Positions 18,322 through 27,842 of a stretch of DNA of 64,000 nucleotides are shown piece by piece. Source of the stretch: MED-G17 sp963991985 (GTDB lineage Bacteria; Bacteroidota; Bacteroidia; NS11-12g; UBA9320). Both the position numbers and the translations under genes were made by a program. The stretch spans positions 1 to 64,000 of the forward strand of contig CAXDRX010000006.1 in NCBI GenBank assembly GCA_963991985.1, in the 5' to 3' direction. Position 1 is the first letter of the stretch. Each line of letters starts with the position of its first letter. Below the pieces are notes generated by a model that ran no database searches, was not told where the DNA came from, and saw nothing but the letters and a program-made list of their open reading frames with translations.

Positions 18322-19116
18322 ATGCTTCACTTCGACCAATACTTAATTTCCCCTAAAGCACCTTGGGCGATTTTTGTGCATGGTGCTGGTGGAAGCAGCA
18401 ATATTTGGTTCAAACAAGTCAGACATTTCCAAAAGAAGTTTAATGTATTGCTTTTGGACCTTAGGGGTCACGGAAAATCAAAACAGCTTTTTGCAAAAAG
18501 AGTTATAAAATATTCCTTTAAAGAAATAAGCAATGATGTTCTCGAAGTGATGGATCACTTAAACATAAAATCTGCCCATTTTATTGGAATTTCTCTGGGG
18601 ACGATCATCATAAGGGAAATGGCAGAAAGGCATCCCGAAAGAATAGACAGTATGGTAATGGGTGGTGCCATTATGAAGTTGAACATCAGAGGGCAAATTC
18701 TGATGCGCATGGGTTCGGCATTGAAAACCATTGTTCCTTATCTATTGCTTTATAAATTTTTTGCATTCATTATTATGCCCAAAAAAAAACATACAGAATC
18801 AAGATCGCTTTTTGTAAATGAAGCCAAAAAGTTATATCAAAAAGAATTTAAGCGTTGGTTTAAGTTGGCTTCAGAAGTCAATCCCCTTTTGAAACTTTTT
18901 CGCATTAAGGATTGTGGCATACCAACCTTGTACATCATGGGAGAAGAAGACTATATGTTCTTGCCAAGCATCTCCAAACTGGTCGAAAAACATCATTCAT
19001 CAATACTTCAAGTAATTCCAAATTGTGGTCATGTAGTAAATGTTGAAAAACCTGATTTATTCAACCAAATGAGCATAGATTTCGCTTCAAAGTGGTCTGT
19101 ATTGCAGCAATCCTAA
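18322..19116 (+). CDS. Alpha/beta-fold hydrolase
   Basis: 264 residues. Seen: oxyanion region VHGAGGSSNIWF (19-30), DLRGHGKS (46-53), nucleophile elbow GISLG with Ser91, a helical lid region at about 120-175, strand PTLYIMGEEDYMF supplying the acid, and the final GHVVNVEKP with catalytic His237. All triad elements are present, so it is an active serine hydrolase/esterase-type enzyme; substrate unknown. No operon partner other than possibly the 90-residue gene upstream. Confidence 0.87.
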   Translation: MLHFDQYLISPKAPWAIFVHGAGGSSNIWFKQVRHFQKKFNVLLLDLRGHGKSKQLFAKRVIKYSFKEISNDVLEVMDHLNIKSAHFIGISLGTIIIREMAERHPERIDSMVMGGAIMKLNIRGQILMRMGSALKTIVPYLLLYKFFAFIIMPKKKHTESRSLFVNEAKKLYQKEFKRWFKLASEVNPLLKLFRIKDCGIPTLYIMGEEDYMFLPSISKLVEKHHSSILQVIPNCGHVVNVEKPDLFNQMSIDFASKWSVLQQS

Positions 19117-19409
19117 CTTGGTTTAAAAAAAAGTTTTAAATAAATTAACCAATGATTGTAAGTTGTTCATCAAAGACAGACATTATAAAAAGATAGAAAA
19201 ACAAGCCCAAGGAAAAGAATTTGCTAAGTAAAATAAGCCACTTTGGGCAGTGGATTAAATTGCCGATCAAGAAATATGCAACAAGTACATTACAATTTTG
19301 ATGGCTGTGATTCCAGATATTTAGCTCTGTAAGCATCGGTTAAATTTTTTATGGCCCTTTTTATTGATTATAAACCGACAAATACAAAAAGAGCTTATTT
19401 TTGAATTTT
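19117..19409. other. Largest gene-poor gap (293 bases)
   Basis: Between the hydrolase and the tRNA no confident gene is seen. A leftward 63-codon frame (19145-19336) encodes a hydrophobic stretch (LILLSKFFSLGLFFYLFIM) but has no recognisable family and could be chance. The right end contains the tRNA promoter box. No strong hairpin terminator was found after the hydrolase gene. Confidence 0.5.
19396..19403 (+). promoter_or_regulatory. -7 box of the tRNA-Arg promoter (TATTTTTG)
   Basis: A perfect TAnnTTTG box ends 6 bases before the mature 5' end of the tRNA gene, where transcription would be expected to start. No clear -33 TTTG at the usual distance. Confidence 0.5.
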
Positions 19410-19483
19410 GGCCTTGTAGCTCAATTGAATAGAGCACTTGATTACGGCTCAAGAGGTTTCAGGTTTGAATCCTGACAAGGTCG
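19410..19483 (+). tRNA. tRNA-Arg (anticodon ACG)
   Basis: A full cloverleaf can be drawn. Acceptor GGCCTTG pairs with CAAGGTC (one G-U), D-stem GCTC/GAGC, anticodon stem CTTGA/TCAAG with loop TTACGGC and anticodon ACG at 19444-19446, T-stem TCAGG/CCTGA with loop TTTGAAT, discriminator G at 19483. CCA is not encoded, so the CCA-adding enzyme (encoded at 41311-42714) would be needed. The A34 should be edited to inosine by TadA to read CGU, CGC and CGA. Confidence 0.95.
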
Positions 19484-19533
19484 CTGGTAAATTTTCAAAG
19501 CCATTTCAATTATAATAAATTGGAATACCTAAG

Positions 19534-20820
19534 CTACCTTATCATCAATTTTTGAGCACCCAATATTCTACCATTTTTTAAAAGCTTTGCCATATAGACT
19601 CCTGTTCTCATTTCATTGGGCAAGGGCAAATGCATAACACCAAACTTTTTGATCTTTGAATTCAGAATAATCTTGCCTTGCATATCGACAATAGTAATAC
19701 TTGAACCTTCCAACATAGGATTTGAAGTGCCAATCCATAGATGATTTTTGCAAGGATTTGGGAAGAGTAACATCTCACAATTTTCTTGGGGTAAAAGAAA
19801 AAATACATTTGAATAAGAAAAATTACCATTCCAGTCCGTTTGTTTGATTCTATAGACATAAGGCAATATAGGATTTATTTTATCCTCTATTTTATAATTA
19901 GAGATACCTTGAATAGTACCCTTTCCCGGGATCTCCATACGTTTTGAAAATTTATCTTTCCATTGGATTTTTCTTTGTAATTCAAATTTTTGATTGTTTT
20001 CTTCCGAAGACGTTGCAAATCGTATGATTGCGTGGTCACCTTCTCTGTTGGCCTTACAAAATACCCAGGTAACGGGTAACGAACTTGATGGGGTTATAGA
20101 AAAATCATCGACACCAAGGGCCGCATCATACCCATTTCCGTCATTTCCCAGCCATCGAAACCATATTTCCTGACCATTATTCACATTGGCTTGAATGGTT
20201 GTTGAAAAAGACTTTCGCTGGGAAGATGCGTTGCCATTTAAGGCACCTGTAGTGGTAGACTTTTGGGGAGCTTCAAAACGCAAAGCACTGATTTGTGTCC
20301 AACCATTTGTTGAGTCATTTTTAGGCAGATTCCCAGTGCCAGAAAATACTTTGAAAAAAAACAAAAGTTGGTTGTTATTATCATTGGTTGAACCACCACT
20401 GCGCCATTGCTCACCTACAAAAGAGATATTGAAGGACTTCAATGCATTCCCACTGCTGTTTTTAATTCTAAAACCTAGATTGAAATAATCGTTTGAAGCA
20501 GAGCCCACATAACCCAAAGCTCTTTCTGAACTTGAATTGGCTCCAAGTGAATAAACCTTACCGGAGTGGTCGCTTCCAGTGCTTGCTTTGTACACCGAAG
20601 AGTTTTTGTCAAAATGCTCCGAGTTCACATACCAAGCTCGTAAAGTACTGTTGTTTGAAAAGCTGTCTGAACCACTTTTGATTAATCCGTCAAAGCTTTG
20701 CGTGTAAGAGGCATTCACATTGATTTGATTTGTCCCTGCCCCACTGCCTACAACGGTGATCTGGGAAAAAGAGGCTGATTGAATGGATAAAAATATAATC
20801 ACTAAGGTTTCATTTCTCAT
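19534..20820 (-). CDS. T9SS type A sorting domain-containing secreted protein
   Basis: 428 residues from ATG 20820, where MRNETLVIIFLSIQSASFSQ forms a signal peptide. The N-terminal ~250 residues are a beta-rich domain with DGLIKSGSDSFSNNSTLRAWYV and GSASNDYFNLGFRIKNSSG, a pattern seen in large Bacteroidota surface proteins. The end (LLFPNPCKNHLWIGTS ... GVYMAKLLKNGRILGAQKLMI) is a type A type IX secretion sorting domain. So it should be exported by the PorP/GldKLMN machinery encoded at 25-31 kb. It follows recJ by 22 bases on the same strand. No enzymatic motif seen. Confidence 0.82.
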   Translation of the reverse strand: MRNETLVIIFLSIQSASFSQITVVGSGAGTNQINVNASYTQSFDGLIKSGSDSFSNNSTLRAWYVNSEHFDKNSSVYKASTGSDHSGKVYSLGANSSSERALGYVGSASNDYFNLGFRIKNSSGNALKSFNISFVGEQWRSGGSTNDNNNQLLFFFKVFSGTGNLPKNDSTNGWTQISALRFEAPQKSTTTGALNGNASSQRKSFSTTIQANVNNGQEIWFRWLGNDGNGYDAALGVDDFSITPSSSLPVTWVFCKANREGDHAIIRFATSSEENNQKFELQRKIQWKDKFSKRMEIPGKGTIQGISNYKIEDKINPILPYVYRIKQTDWNGNFSYSNVFFLLPQENCEMLLFPNPCKNHLWIGTSNPMLEGSSITIVDMQGKIILNSKIKKFGVMHLPLPNEMRTGVYMAKLLKNGRILGAQKLMIR

Positions 20821-20842
20821 TGTACCAAAGTACAATAAAAAA

Positions 20843-22525
20843 TCAAAATTTTATATCGACAACCTCCAATTGTAAATTTCTTTGATCCCTAAACATATTA
20901 ATTTCCAAATGAAAATATAGGTCCAATGCTTGATTTACTTCTAGCTTCGAAGCAAGTTGAGCCATACCAAAAGCTATGCATGGAATTGTACTTGTGGCAT
21001 GTAAAATTTCCAATTTGAGATGCTCTTTGTCTTGACCAATCAATTGATAACGATAGTTTACAACTTTTTTAAGCAAAAAGACGGGTCGCATATTTCGAGG
21101 TCCAAAAGGGGCCATTTTTTCAATTTCTGCAGCCAATTTACCCGTAATGTCTTCCATTTTTAATTCTGCATCGTAGGTCGCCTTGGGGGTAAAATCTTCT
21201 TCGGAAAGCGTATTTAGTACAATTTGTTCAAATTTTGCTTCCAAAGCAGGTAAATTGTCCTTCTTTACAGTTAAACCAGCGGCATAATAGTGCCCTCCAA
21301 ACTGTTCCAAAATATCCGCACATTGGTTCAATCCGTTGTGCATGTCAAAATTGGGAATACTTCTCGCCGAACCCACCAAAAGTTGATCACTTTTTTCTGT
21401 CAGGACAATGGTTGGTCGAAAAACATATTCTAACAGTCTTGAAGCCACAATACCAATGACCCCTTTGTGCCAATGCTTTTGATATACTACTGTGCTTTTT
21501 GCATCTTTTTTGATTAATGATAGTGCTTCTGCACTCACTTCTTTATCCAATTCCTGCCTTTTCTTATTCAAGCTATTAAGCTTGTCAAAATGTTCTTGCC
21601 CACCCTCGAGCAAAGTTCTTACTGCTTGCTTTGCATGCCATATTCTTCCAGCGGCATTAATACGTGGCCCTATTTTAAAAACCAAATCATGCGTTTTGAC
21701 AGGTCGATTGCCAATGACCAAATCTCTAAACAACTTTAAACCCCCAAAGGGATTCTCGGCCAATTTCTTCATTCCAAGATATGTAAGCACCCTATTTTCA
21801 TCCGTCATTTCCACCAAATCGGAGGCAATACTAACAGCAACTAGATCAATTTTATCTGTATAACTTTCAATATTTAAGTGAAAATGTTCTGCCAAAGCTT
21901 GACACAGTTTAAAACCTATCCCACAACCGGAAAGTTCTTTAAATGGATATTTGCAATCTTTTTGCTTTGGGTTCAAAATGGCATGCGCCTTGGGTAAAAT
22001 TTCACCGGGCATGTGATGATCGCAAACAATAAAGTCTATGCCAAGGTCATTGGCATAGTCAATCAGTTCAATGGATCGAATTCCACAATCAAGTGCAATA
22101 ATTAGTGATGAATTGTTTTCTTTGGCCCAATGTATTCCTTGCTGGCTTATACCATATCCTTCTTTTTCCCTTTCAGGAATATAATAATCTACCTGCGCTC
22201 CTAATTCACTCAAAAAGGAAAAAACGAGAACAACCGATGTAGTGCCATCGACATCGTAATCGCCATAAATCAAAATTTTTTGATTCTTTTCCAAAGCTGA
22301 AGCGATCCGTAGGACCGCCTTTTGCATATTTTTCATATGGAAAGGATTGTGCAATTGGTCGAGCATAGGCAAAAAATAGCGCTTCGCAGAACCAATATTA
22401 TTAATGCCTTTTTGATTAAGCAACGTTGCCATTACTGGGCTAAAGCCCAATTCCTCAAAAATTTGACTGCTGTTGGTAGAATTTGCATTTCTCCCTTTTT
22501 GCCATTGGAAATTGAGTTTTTTCAA
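20843..22525 (-). CDS. recJ: Single-stranded-DNA-specific exonuclease RecJ
   Basis: A DHH-family 5'-3' ssDNA exonuclease used in RecF-pathway recombination and mismatch repair. Motifs: GDYDVDG at 88-94, LDCGI, DHH at 169-171, and the DHHA1-like segment VGSARSIPNFDMHNGL followed by GGHYYAAG. About 560 residues if started at TTG 22525 (KKLNFQWQK..., which aligns with family N-termini). An ATG at 22591 adds 22 hydrophobic residues that do not look like RecJ, so I prefer the TTG. It is divergent from the PhoH gene and cotranscribed with the T9SS cargo downstream. Confidence 0.93.
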   Translation of the reverse strand: MKKLNFQWQKGRNANSTNSSQIFEELGFSPVMATLLNQKGINNIGSAKRYFLPMLDQLHNPFHMKNMQKAVLRIASALEKNQKILIYGDYDVDGTTSVVLVFSFLSELGAQVDYYIPEREKEGYGISQQGIHWAKENNSSLIIALDCGIRSIELIDYANDLGIDFIVCDHHMPGEILPKAHAILNPKQKDCKYPFKELSGCGIGFKLCQALAEHFHLNIESYTDKIDLVAVSIASDLVEMTDENRVLTYLGMKKLAENPFGGLKLFRDLVIGNRPVKTHDLVFKIGPRINAAGRIWHAKQAVRTLLEGGQEHFDKLNSLNKKRQELDKEVSAEALSLIKKDAKSTVVYQKHWHKGVIGIVASRLLEYVFRPTIVLTEKSDQLLVGSARSIPNFDMHNGLNQCADILEQFGGHYYAAGLTVKKDNLPALEAKFEQIVLNTLSEEDFTPKATYDAELKMEDITGKLAAEIEKMAPFGPRNMRPVFLLKKVVNYRYQLIGQDKEHLKLEILHATSTIPCIAFGMAQLASKLEVNQALDLYFHLEINMFRDQRNLQLEVVDIKF

Positions 22526-22627
22526 GGCCCAATAATAATGAATTAAACTTTTGATAATAAATAGTAAATAACTTTTTACGTGTAAGCTCAAATGAAATAC
22601 TTAAAATTGAGTTTGACATTTGGTATT

Positions 22628-23962
22628 ATGCCACGAAAAAAGAAAGAGAAAAAAATTTATGTACTTGATACATCGGTTATCTTATTTGACCATCAATCAT
22701 TGCTGAATTTTGAAGAAAATGATATTGCAATACCCATAACTGTTTTGGAAGAATTGGACAATTTCAAAAGAGGAAATGATACAAAAAATTTTGAAGCACG
22801 TCAGTTTATTCGATTGGTAGATAAGTTATCGCAAGAAAATTCGCTTTTGAATTGGATTGTCCTTCCCCGACCCGCTTTGGGCAAATTCAAAGTAATATTG
22901 AATCAAACCAATTTAAAAATTGACACCCAAAGCATTTTTGAAGATAGAAAAAATGATCACAAAATAATCAATGCTGCATTATTGGTTAAGCAAGAACAAC
23001 CGGAAGCAAAAGTAACTTTGGTCACCAAAGACATCAATCTAAGACTGAAAGCTAATGCACTCAACTTAAACGCCGAAGACTATAAAACCGGAAAAATTAA
23101 AGATGTAAAAACGCTGTTTACCGGTATTCAAAAAATTGAAAATGTGGATTCGGAAGACATAAAAGAACTATACTCAAAAGGTTTGCTGAAGAAACTGAAG
23201 GAGATTGAGAATCCAATAAACAATCATTTCTATATTCTTAAAAATGGGTCATCCAGCTCTTTGGCTTATTTCAATCCAAAAGATAAACAATTGGAACGAG
23301 TTGAAAAAAACTATATCTATGGAATCAAGCCAAAAAATGCAGAACAAACTTTTGCCATCAACGCTTTGATGAATGACGATATTAAGCTAGTAACTATTCA
23401 AGGTGTAGCTGGGACAGGAAAAACTTTATTGTCGCTCGCTGCAGCACTAGAGCAAAAAAATAGATACCACCAAATCATTCTTGCCCGTCCAATCATTCCG
23501 TTGAGCAACAGAGACATTGGCTTTCTACCTGGAGACGCAGAAGAGAAAATCTCCCCTTACATGGAGCCTCTTTGGGACAATCTAAAGTTTATCAAAAGCT
23601 TGTACAAACAAAACGAAAAGAAATTTAAAGCATTGGAAAGCATGGTAGAAGAAGAAAAAATACTGATTACTCCGCTTGCATTTATTCGTGGAAGAAGCTT
23701 TTCAAATATCATCTTTATAATTGATGAGGCTCAAAATCTCACCCCTCACGAAATAAAGACCATTGTAACAAGAGCTGGAGAAAATACTAAAATTATTTTC
23801 ACAGGTGATGTGCATCAAATTGACACCCCTTATTTGGATGAGCAAAGCAATGGACTAAGTTATCTAATAGATAAAATGAAAGGGCAAGGCATCTTTGCGC
23901 ATGTAACACTACAAAGAGGAGAACGTTCAGAATTGGCCAATTTGGCAAATGATTTGTTATAA
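22628..23962 (+). CDS. PhoH family protein with N-terminal PIN domain (PhoH2-like)
   Basis: 444 residues from ATG 22628 (MPRKKKEKKIYVLDTSVIL). The N-terminal PIN nuclease domain shows acidic metal ligands at VLDTSVI, VLEELD, and later DRKNDHKIINAAL and VTKDINLRLKA. The C-terminal PhoH ATPase has P-loop GVAGTGKT at 259-266, FLPGDAEEKISPYMEPL, and Walker B FIIDEAQNLT. PIN-PhoH fusions (PhoH2) couple RNase and RNA-unwinding activity in known examples. The downstream exo-GIY gene starts 9 bases after its stop, so the pair is probably one operon. Confidence 0.92.
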   Translation: MPRKKKEKKIYVLDTSVILFDHQSLLNFEENDIAIPITVLEELDNFKRGNDTKNFEARQFIRLVDKLSQENSLLNWIVLPRPALGKFKVILNQTNLKIDTQSIFEDRKNDHKIINAALLVKQEQPEAKVTLVTKDINLRLKANALNLNAEDYKTGKIKDVKTLFTGIQKIENVDSEDIKELYSKGLLKKLKEIENPINNHFYILKNGSSSSLAYFNPKDKQLERVEKNYIYGIKPKNAEQTFAINALMNDDIKLVTIQGVAGTGKTLLSLAAALEQKNRYHQIILARPIIPLSNRDIGFLPGDAEEKISPYMEPLWDNLKFIKSLYKQNEKKFKALESMVEEEKILITPLAFIRGRSFSNIIFIIDEAQNLTPHEIKTIVTRAGENTKIIFTGDVHQIDTPYLDEQSNGLSYLIDKMKGQGIFAHVTLQRGERSELANLANDLL

Positions 23963-23971
23963 ATAGAGTAA

Positions 23972-25333
23972 ATGGTTCTTTCGGTCGTCGACATCGAAAC
24001 TACAGGTGGATCACATGGCAATTATCCTACTGAATTTGCATGCTACAAATTGGTAGATGGCGAAATAACCAGTGCTTATACCTCTTTAATTAAACCGCCT
24101 GTTGATATTCCACCATTCATTCAGAAATTAACCGGAATTCGATCAGATATGCTGGAGGATGCGCCAACTTTTGAAGAAATTGCCCCAGAAATTTTTAATT
24201 TTTTGAAAGAGACAACTTTTGTGGCACACAATGTAGCCTTTGACTATGGAGTATTAAAGTCGGCATTTGAAAGGGTAAATACAACATTTAACCTAGAACG
24301 GCTGTGCACCATTCAGATGGCAAGAAAAGTTTTTCCAAATGAGCGATCCTATTCTTTAGGGAAATTATGCAAAGCCCTAGATATTCCATTGGAAAATCGC
24401 CACCGTGCGCACGGTGATGCGCTTGCAACGGCCCATTTGATGAAAAAAATTTTAGCCCATGACAGTGGGATTCTTCAACACAATTTTCAGCAAAACAAAA
24501 AACAGATAGCTATACCATCCCATTTAGAACCTACACAATTTGAAAATCTGCCAAACAATAGTGGTGTTTATTTTTTTCTAGATCAAAATAAAAAACCGCT
24601 ATACATAGGAAAAGCAAAAGATATCAAACGAAGGGTTTACCAGCATTTTACAGAAAATACTTCAAAAAAAGCTGAACTAAAAAAAAATATCTATCACCTA
24701 GATTACCTCATCTCGGGAAGTGAATTGCTGGCAGAGCTAATTGAATCAGAAGAAATAAAAAAGCATTGGCCACCTTTTAATAAAATTCAAAAACACACCA
24801 GTTACACATTTTCAATTTTTTCATATAAAAATCAAATTGGAGCGATTCGTTTGGGTATCGAAAAAAATGATTTGGTAAAAAATCCACTAATCAGTTTTTC
24901 TAACCTAGGCGAATGTTATCGTTTTTTGGATGATCTCTCACGAGAATTTGGTCTGTGCCAAAAGCTCATTTCCGGAAAAAGTAAGGCAAAAGATTGCTTA
25001 CGTTGTCAAAAATATGGTTACAAATGTCCCAGAACCAAGGATGATTTTATTGCGCACAATGAGCGAATGAAAAAGGCGATAAGTAGTTTTTTACCACTCA
25101 ATGGAAACTTTTTAATTTTAGAAAAAGGAAGAAATGAGCAAGAAAAAGCTCTCATTTGGGTCCAAAATTTGATTTATAAGGGGTTTGCCTTTGTTCCCCT
25201 ATCGCATAAAATTCAAACCGAAAATGATTTTTTACCATTTTTGGTCCCACAAAAAAACAACAATGATGTTCAAAGAATTTTAAAGAAATATTTAAGAAGG
25301 AAAATATTTCCTCAATTAATGTCCATAAAATAA
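23972..25333 (+). CDS. DnaQ-like 3'-5' exonuclease fused to GIY-YIG nuclease (Cho-like)
   Basis: 453 residues with two nuclease modules. Residues 1-165: DEDDh exonuclease with VVDIETTGG (D7, E9), FVAHNVAFDYGVL, and HRAHGDALATAHLM. From ~197: GIY-YIG endonuclease with SGVYFFLDQ...PLYIGKAKDIKRRVYQHF and a later ELIESEEIKKHWP glutamate region. The C-terminal ~170 residues hold a cysteine cluster CLRCQKYGYKCPR and are otherwise unassigned. This architecture (epsilon-like exonuclease joined to a UvrC/Cho-type incision domain) is known in several phyla and is expected to act in DNA repair without UvrA/B contacts being obvious. Confidence 0.88.
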   Translation: MVLSVVDIETTGGSHGNYPTEFACYKLVDGEITSAYTSLIKPPVDIPPFIQKLTGIRSDMLEDAPTFEEIAPEIFNFLKETTFVAHNVAFDYGVLKSAFERVNTTFNLERLCTIQMARKVFPNERSYSLGKLCKALDIPLENRHRAHGDALATAHLMKKILAHDSGILQHNFQQNKKQIAIPSHLEPTQFENLPNNSGVYFFLDQNKKPLYIGKAKDIKRRVYQHFTENTSKKAELKKNIYHLDYLISGSELLAELIESEEIKKHWPPFNKIQKHTSYTFSIFSYKNQIGAIRLGIEKNDLVKNPLISFSNLGECYRFLDDLSREFGLCQKLISGKSKAKDCLRCQKYGYKCPRTKDDFIAHNERMKKAISSFLPLNGNFLILEKGRNEQEKALIWVQNLIYKGFAFVPLSHKIQTENDFLPFLVPQKNNNDVQRILKKYLRRKIFPQLMSIK

Positions 25334-25334
25334 A

Positions 25335-25361
25335 AAAGGCCTTACGAGATGTAAAGCCTTT
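25335..25361. terminator. Bidirectional hairpin terminator between convergent genes
   Basis: AAAGGC C TTAC (25335-25345) pairs with GTAA A GCCTTT (25351-25361) around the loop GAGAT, with a single C-A mismatch. Leftward it is followed by a run of Ts, giving a strong intrinsic terminator for the gldKLMN directon; rightward the T-tract is interrupted, so it is weaker for the exonuclease gene. Confidence 0.8.
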
Positions 25362-25386
25362 CAATATAATTTACTTAAAGTATTGA

Positions 25387-26235
25387 TTAATATTCCCAAA
25401 GATCGTGCTCGAGAATAAACAACTGATTCTTAATTCGATCACTTTCCAGCAACAATCTCACTCCGTCTTCTTCAAATTGCTCCATGTATTTCAAATCAAT
25501 ATCGTCCTGATTGCTCTGCTTTACAATGTAGCTCGAAAACATCCGCATCTGAAAGAAATCATCAAAACTAATTCTTGCAGCATCGTTGAAACGGTTGAAA
25601 AGTTCTTGATTTACAAAGATTGGCCGCAAGTCGTCTAGTTTTGCATAAAATAAAGGTTGGTCCCCCAATTCAACACCACCAACAACAGGCCGATAAAGAG
25701 GAGCTATTGCGATAATTCTTGCCCTAAAATCTCCATAATTATAATCAAACAACCAATCTTCCATTATTCTGTATTTCGTAATATATTTAGATTCAAAGGG
25801 AATATCAATTGTCGTATCGATAACCATATCAGGATCGTCTGGATACAAAGGATCTTGGATGGTAGTATTTTCTTTAACGATACCCCTTTCGGCTACTTCC
25901 TCGGGAGTATAAAAAGAGGAAAGAGAATCACTTTTGTATGCTTTTACTTCACCATCCATAACTGCTTCATAAATAATTTTATGCAATGGATTTCTTGGCC
26001 AATGCATTACCTTATTTTGTTTTTCTCTGGTATCAATTATTCTATGAATTCTTTTGGCATATTTAATGTTTCCCTCACGAATAAAGCGGTAGGGAATCAC
26101 TTGTCTTTCTTTGACAGCCGACTTATAATAGGTAAAGTCTTCATAGCTACTTTGTGAAAATACAGTTTTTGGGCCTACTATAAAAAATAGAACCAAGCCG
26201 ATGAAAATGATTTTGAAATGATTTCTCTTATTCAT
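25387..26235 (-). CDS. gldN: Gliding motility / type IX secretion protein GldN (PorN)
   Basis: 282 residues: signal peptide (GLVLFFIVGPKTVFSQ) then a periplasmic domain. GldN/PorN pairs with the lipoprotein GldK to form the ring-shaped periplasmic complex of the type IX secretion system. Recognised by the family pattern YYKSAVKERQVIPYRFIREGNIKYAKRIHRIIDTREKQN, KIIYEAVMDGEVKAY, ITKYRIMEDW and IIAIAPLYRP, and by position directly after gldM with 5 bases between. It is the last gene before the hairpin terminator. Confidence 0.93.
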   Translation of the reverse strand: MNKRNHFKIIFIGLVLFFIVGPKTVFSQSSYEDFTYYKSAVKERQVIPYRFIREGNIKYAKRIHRIIDTREKQNKVMHWPRNPLHKIIYEAVMDGEVKAYKSDSLSSFYTPEEVAERGIVKENTTIQDPLYPDDPDMVIDTTIDIPFESKYITKYRIMEDWLFDYNYGDFRARIIAIAPLYRPVVGGVELGDQPLFYAKLDDLRPIFVNQELFNRFNDAARISFDDFFQMRMFSSYIVKQSNQDDIDLKYMEQFEEDGVRLLLESDRIKNQLFILEHDLWEY

Positions 26236-26240
26236 ATTTA

Positions 26241-27806
26241 TTATCTGGTTATGTCGAACACCAAAGGATCTAATCTTTTACCACCACCTGGACCAGTAGC
26301 CTTGATGTCGGAAAAAATAACTTTATCACCTTGAGATGCTTGACTTATTACGGACTTTACAGAACCCAAAGATGCTCCATTAACCGAGCGTGTTACGGGA
26401 GGTCTTCTTTTGGGAACCAAAGTCATATTAAAACTTGTCACCTTGTAACGAATTCCTTCAAAAACGAAGTTGTCCATCACGGCTCTCATTGAGTTTTGTG
26501 CAATTAAAGAGGCTTTGGAGGTTGCTCCACTTCCTTGAGGTATGACAACAGCTTTAGGTCTTGGAACATTTTTGATTCGGTATTTCATGGTTCCTCTAAC
26601 CTTTCCATCAACCATGGCGGATATCACGGCCTCTCGTGTACCCCTCCTGACCTTGGCAATGTAAGAACCCTTACCTTTTCTAGTGAGCGTTCCTCCGCGC
26701 ATCACAACATTTACTGCATTTGGGTTTGCACCTGGCACTGAGACTGATATTGGATTTTCCAATCCAATGTACAGTACGTTCATGGCATCTGCCGAAATGG
26801 TAGCTGTCCCTTGGAATGCCTGATATTCAGCCTCAAAAGGAAGATTTTTGTCTCCTTTTTTTGTTTTCAATACAATATTTCCGCCCCATTTCCGCGTTCC
26901 AACATTACTCGGACGAACAGTGTATGATGCGATACCATCAACTACTTCCAATTCTGTTCCTCCTTCTAATACAACCTGATGATTGGACTTGGAACTAAAC
27001 GCAGTAAGAATGATGTCTGCTTTGTACTCTTCTCCCACCATGACGTAACTTGTGGGCGCGACAACTGTAGCTACAAATTTGTCGAAACTAACCTCTTCCT
27101 CTGAAACATTTGACATAAGAGCTTTCACAGCTGCTGCCTCAAAGTTTTTCACATCAGTTTTGATTTTTTCAATCATAGCTAAAGAACCCGCCGCAGGATT
27201 GTGCTCAAAATATTTCGAGACCCATGATTGTTTGTCTCCCTTTGGCACCAATGTGAACAAGCCAGAACTCTGTTCCATTTGATTGACCATTTTTTGAGGC
27301 AATCTACTATTGGAATCGCCAGTCGTTAAGAGCTTAACCATGTTTTTTCGGTAATCATTGATTTTTCGTTCAAACTCAATCCCTCTACCACCTTCTTTTC
27401 CATTGTAGTTTTCCACCATAAAATAGTTGGCGTGAGACTCCATATCATCTGCATTTTTTATTTCTCCTGCCATTTGACCATCTGTTATTCGTCCACCTGC
27501 TCCCTCTTCTACATCTTTTTTTACTTTATTCATATAAGTCATAAAAGAGCCTGTAGTACTTCTCACTTCCTCTGCCTTTGCATATAATGGTCGAAGTGAA
27601 GGATCATTCTTCTGTTGTTTGTTAAAAGTAGCCATTAATGAGTTGGTACTTTTATTTACGTTGTCCTGCGCTTTTTCGAAGCTACTTTCAAACAATTGAA
27701 AAGATTTTAAGATCTCCTTTGAAACGTTCAAGGCCAATAAGGCAATCAACACGAGATACATCATGTTGATCATCTTCTGCCTTGGTGATAAATTTCCGGA
27801 TGCCAT
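26241..27806 (-). CDS. gldM: Gliding motility / type IX secretion protein GldM (PorM)
   Basis: 521 residues. The N-terminus LSPRQKMINMMYLVLIALLALNVSKEIL provides one transmembrane helix, followed by a helical domain and several beta domains reaching through the periplasm. With GldL it forms the proton-driven rotary motor powering type IX secretion and, in gliding species, surface adhesin movement. Family features also include SVPGANPNAVNVVMRGGTL and the C-terminal SLIAQNSMRAVMDNFVFEGIRY. Located 36 bases after gldL and 5 before gldN, the canonical order. Confidence 0.95.
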   Translation of the reverse strand: MASGNLSPRQKMINMMYLVLIALLALNVSKEILKSFQLFESSFEKAQDNVNKSTNSLMATFNKQQKNDPSLRPLYAKAEEVRSTTGSFMTYMNKVKKDVEEGAGGRITDGQMAGEIKNADDMESHANYFMVENYNGKEGGRGIEFERKINDYRKNMVKLLTTGDSNSRLPQKMVNQMEQSSGLFTLVPKGDKQSWVSKYFEHNPAAGSLAMIEKIKTDVKNFEAAAVKALMSNVSEEEVSFDKFVATVVAPTSYVMVGEEYKADIILTAFSSKSNHQVVLEGGTELEVVDGIASYTVRPSNVGTRKWGGNIVLKTKKGDKNLPFEAEYQAFQGTATISADAMNVLYIGLENPISVSVPGANPNAVNVVMRGGTLTRKGKGSYIAKVRRGTREAVISAMVDGKVRGTMKYRIKNVPRPKAVVIPQGSGATSKASLIAQNSMRAVMDNFVFEGIRYKVTSFNMTLVPKRRPPVTRSVNGASLGSVKSVISQASQGDKVIFSDIKATGPGGGKRLDPLVFDITR

Positions 27807-27842
27807 TGTTTATTCTATATTCTAAACGATTTTATCTCGAGA

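Noticed and set aside
21492..21863. Rightward 123-codon frame antisense to recJ
   Set aside because: It is opposite conserved recJ motifs; composition follows the antisense of a coding gene, with no recognisable domain.
26816..27282. Rightward short frames antisense to gldM
   Set aside because: They mirror a conserved gldM coding region and lack independent start context or motifs.
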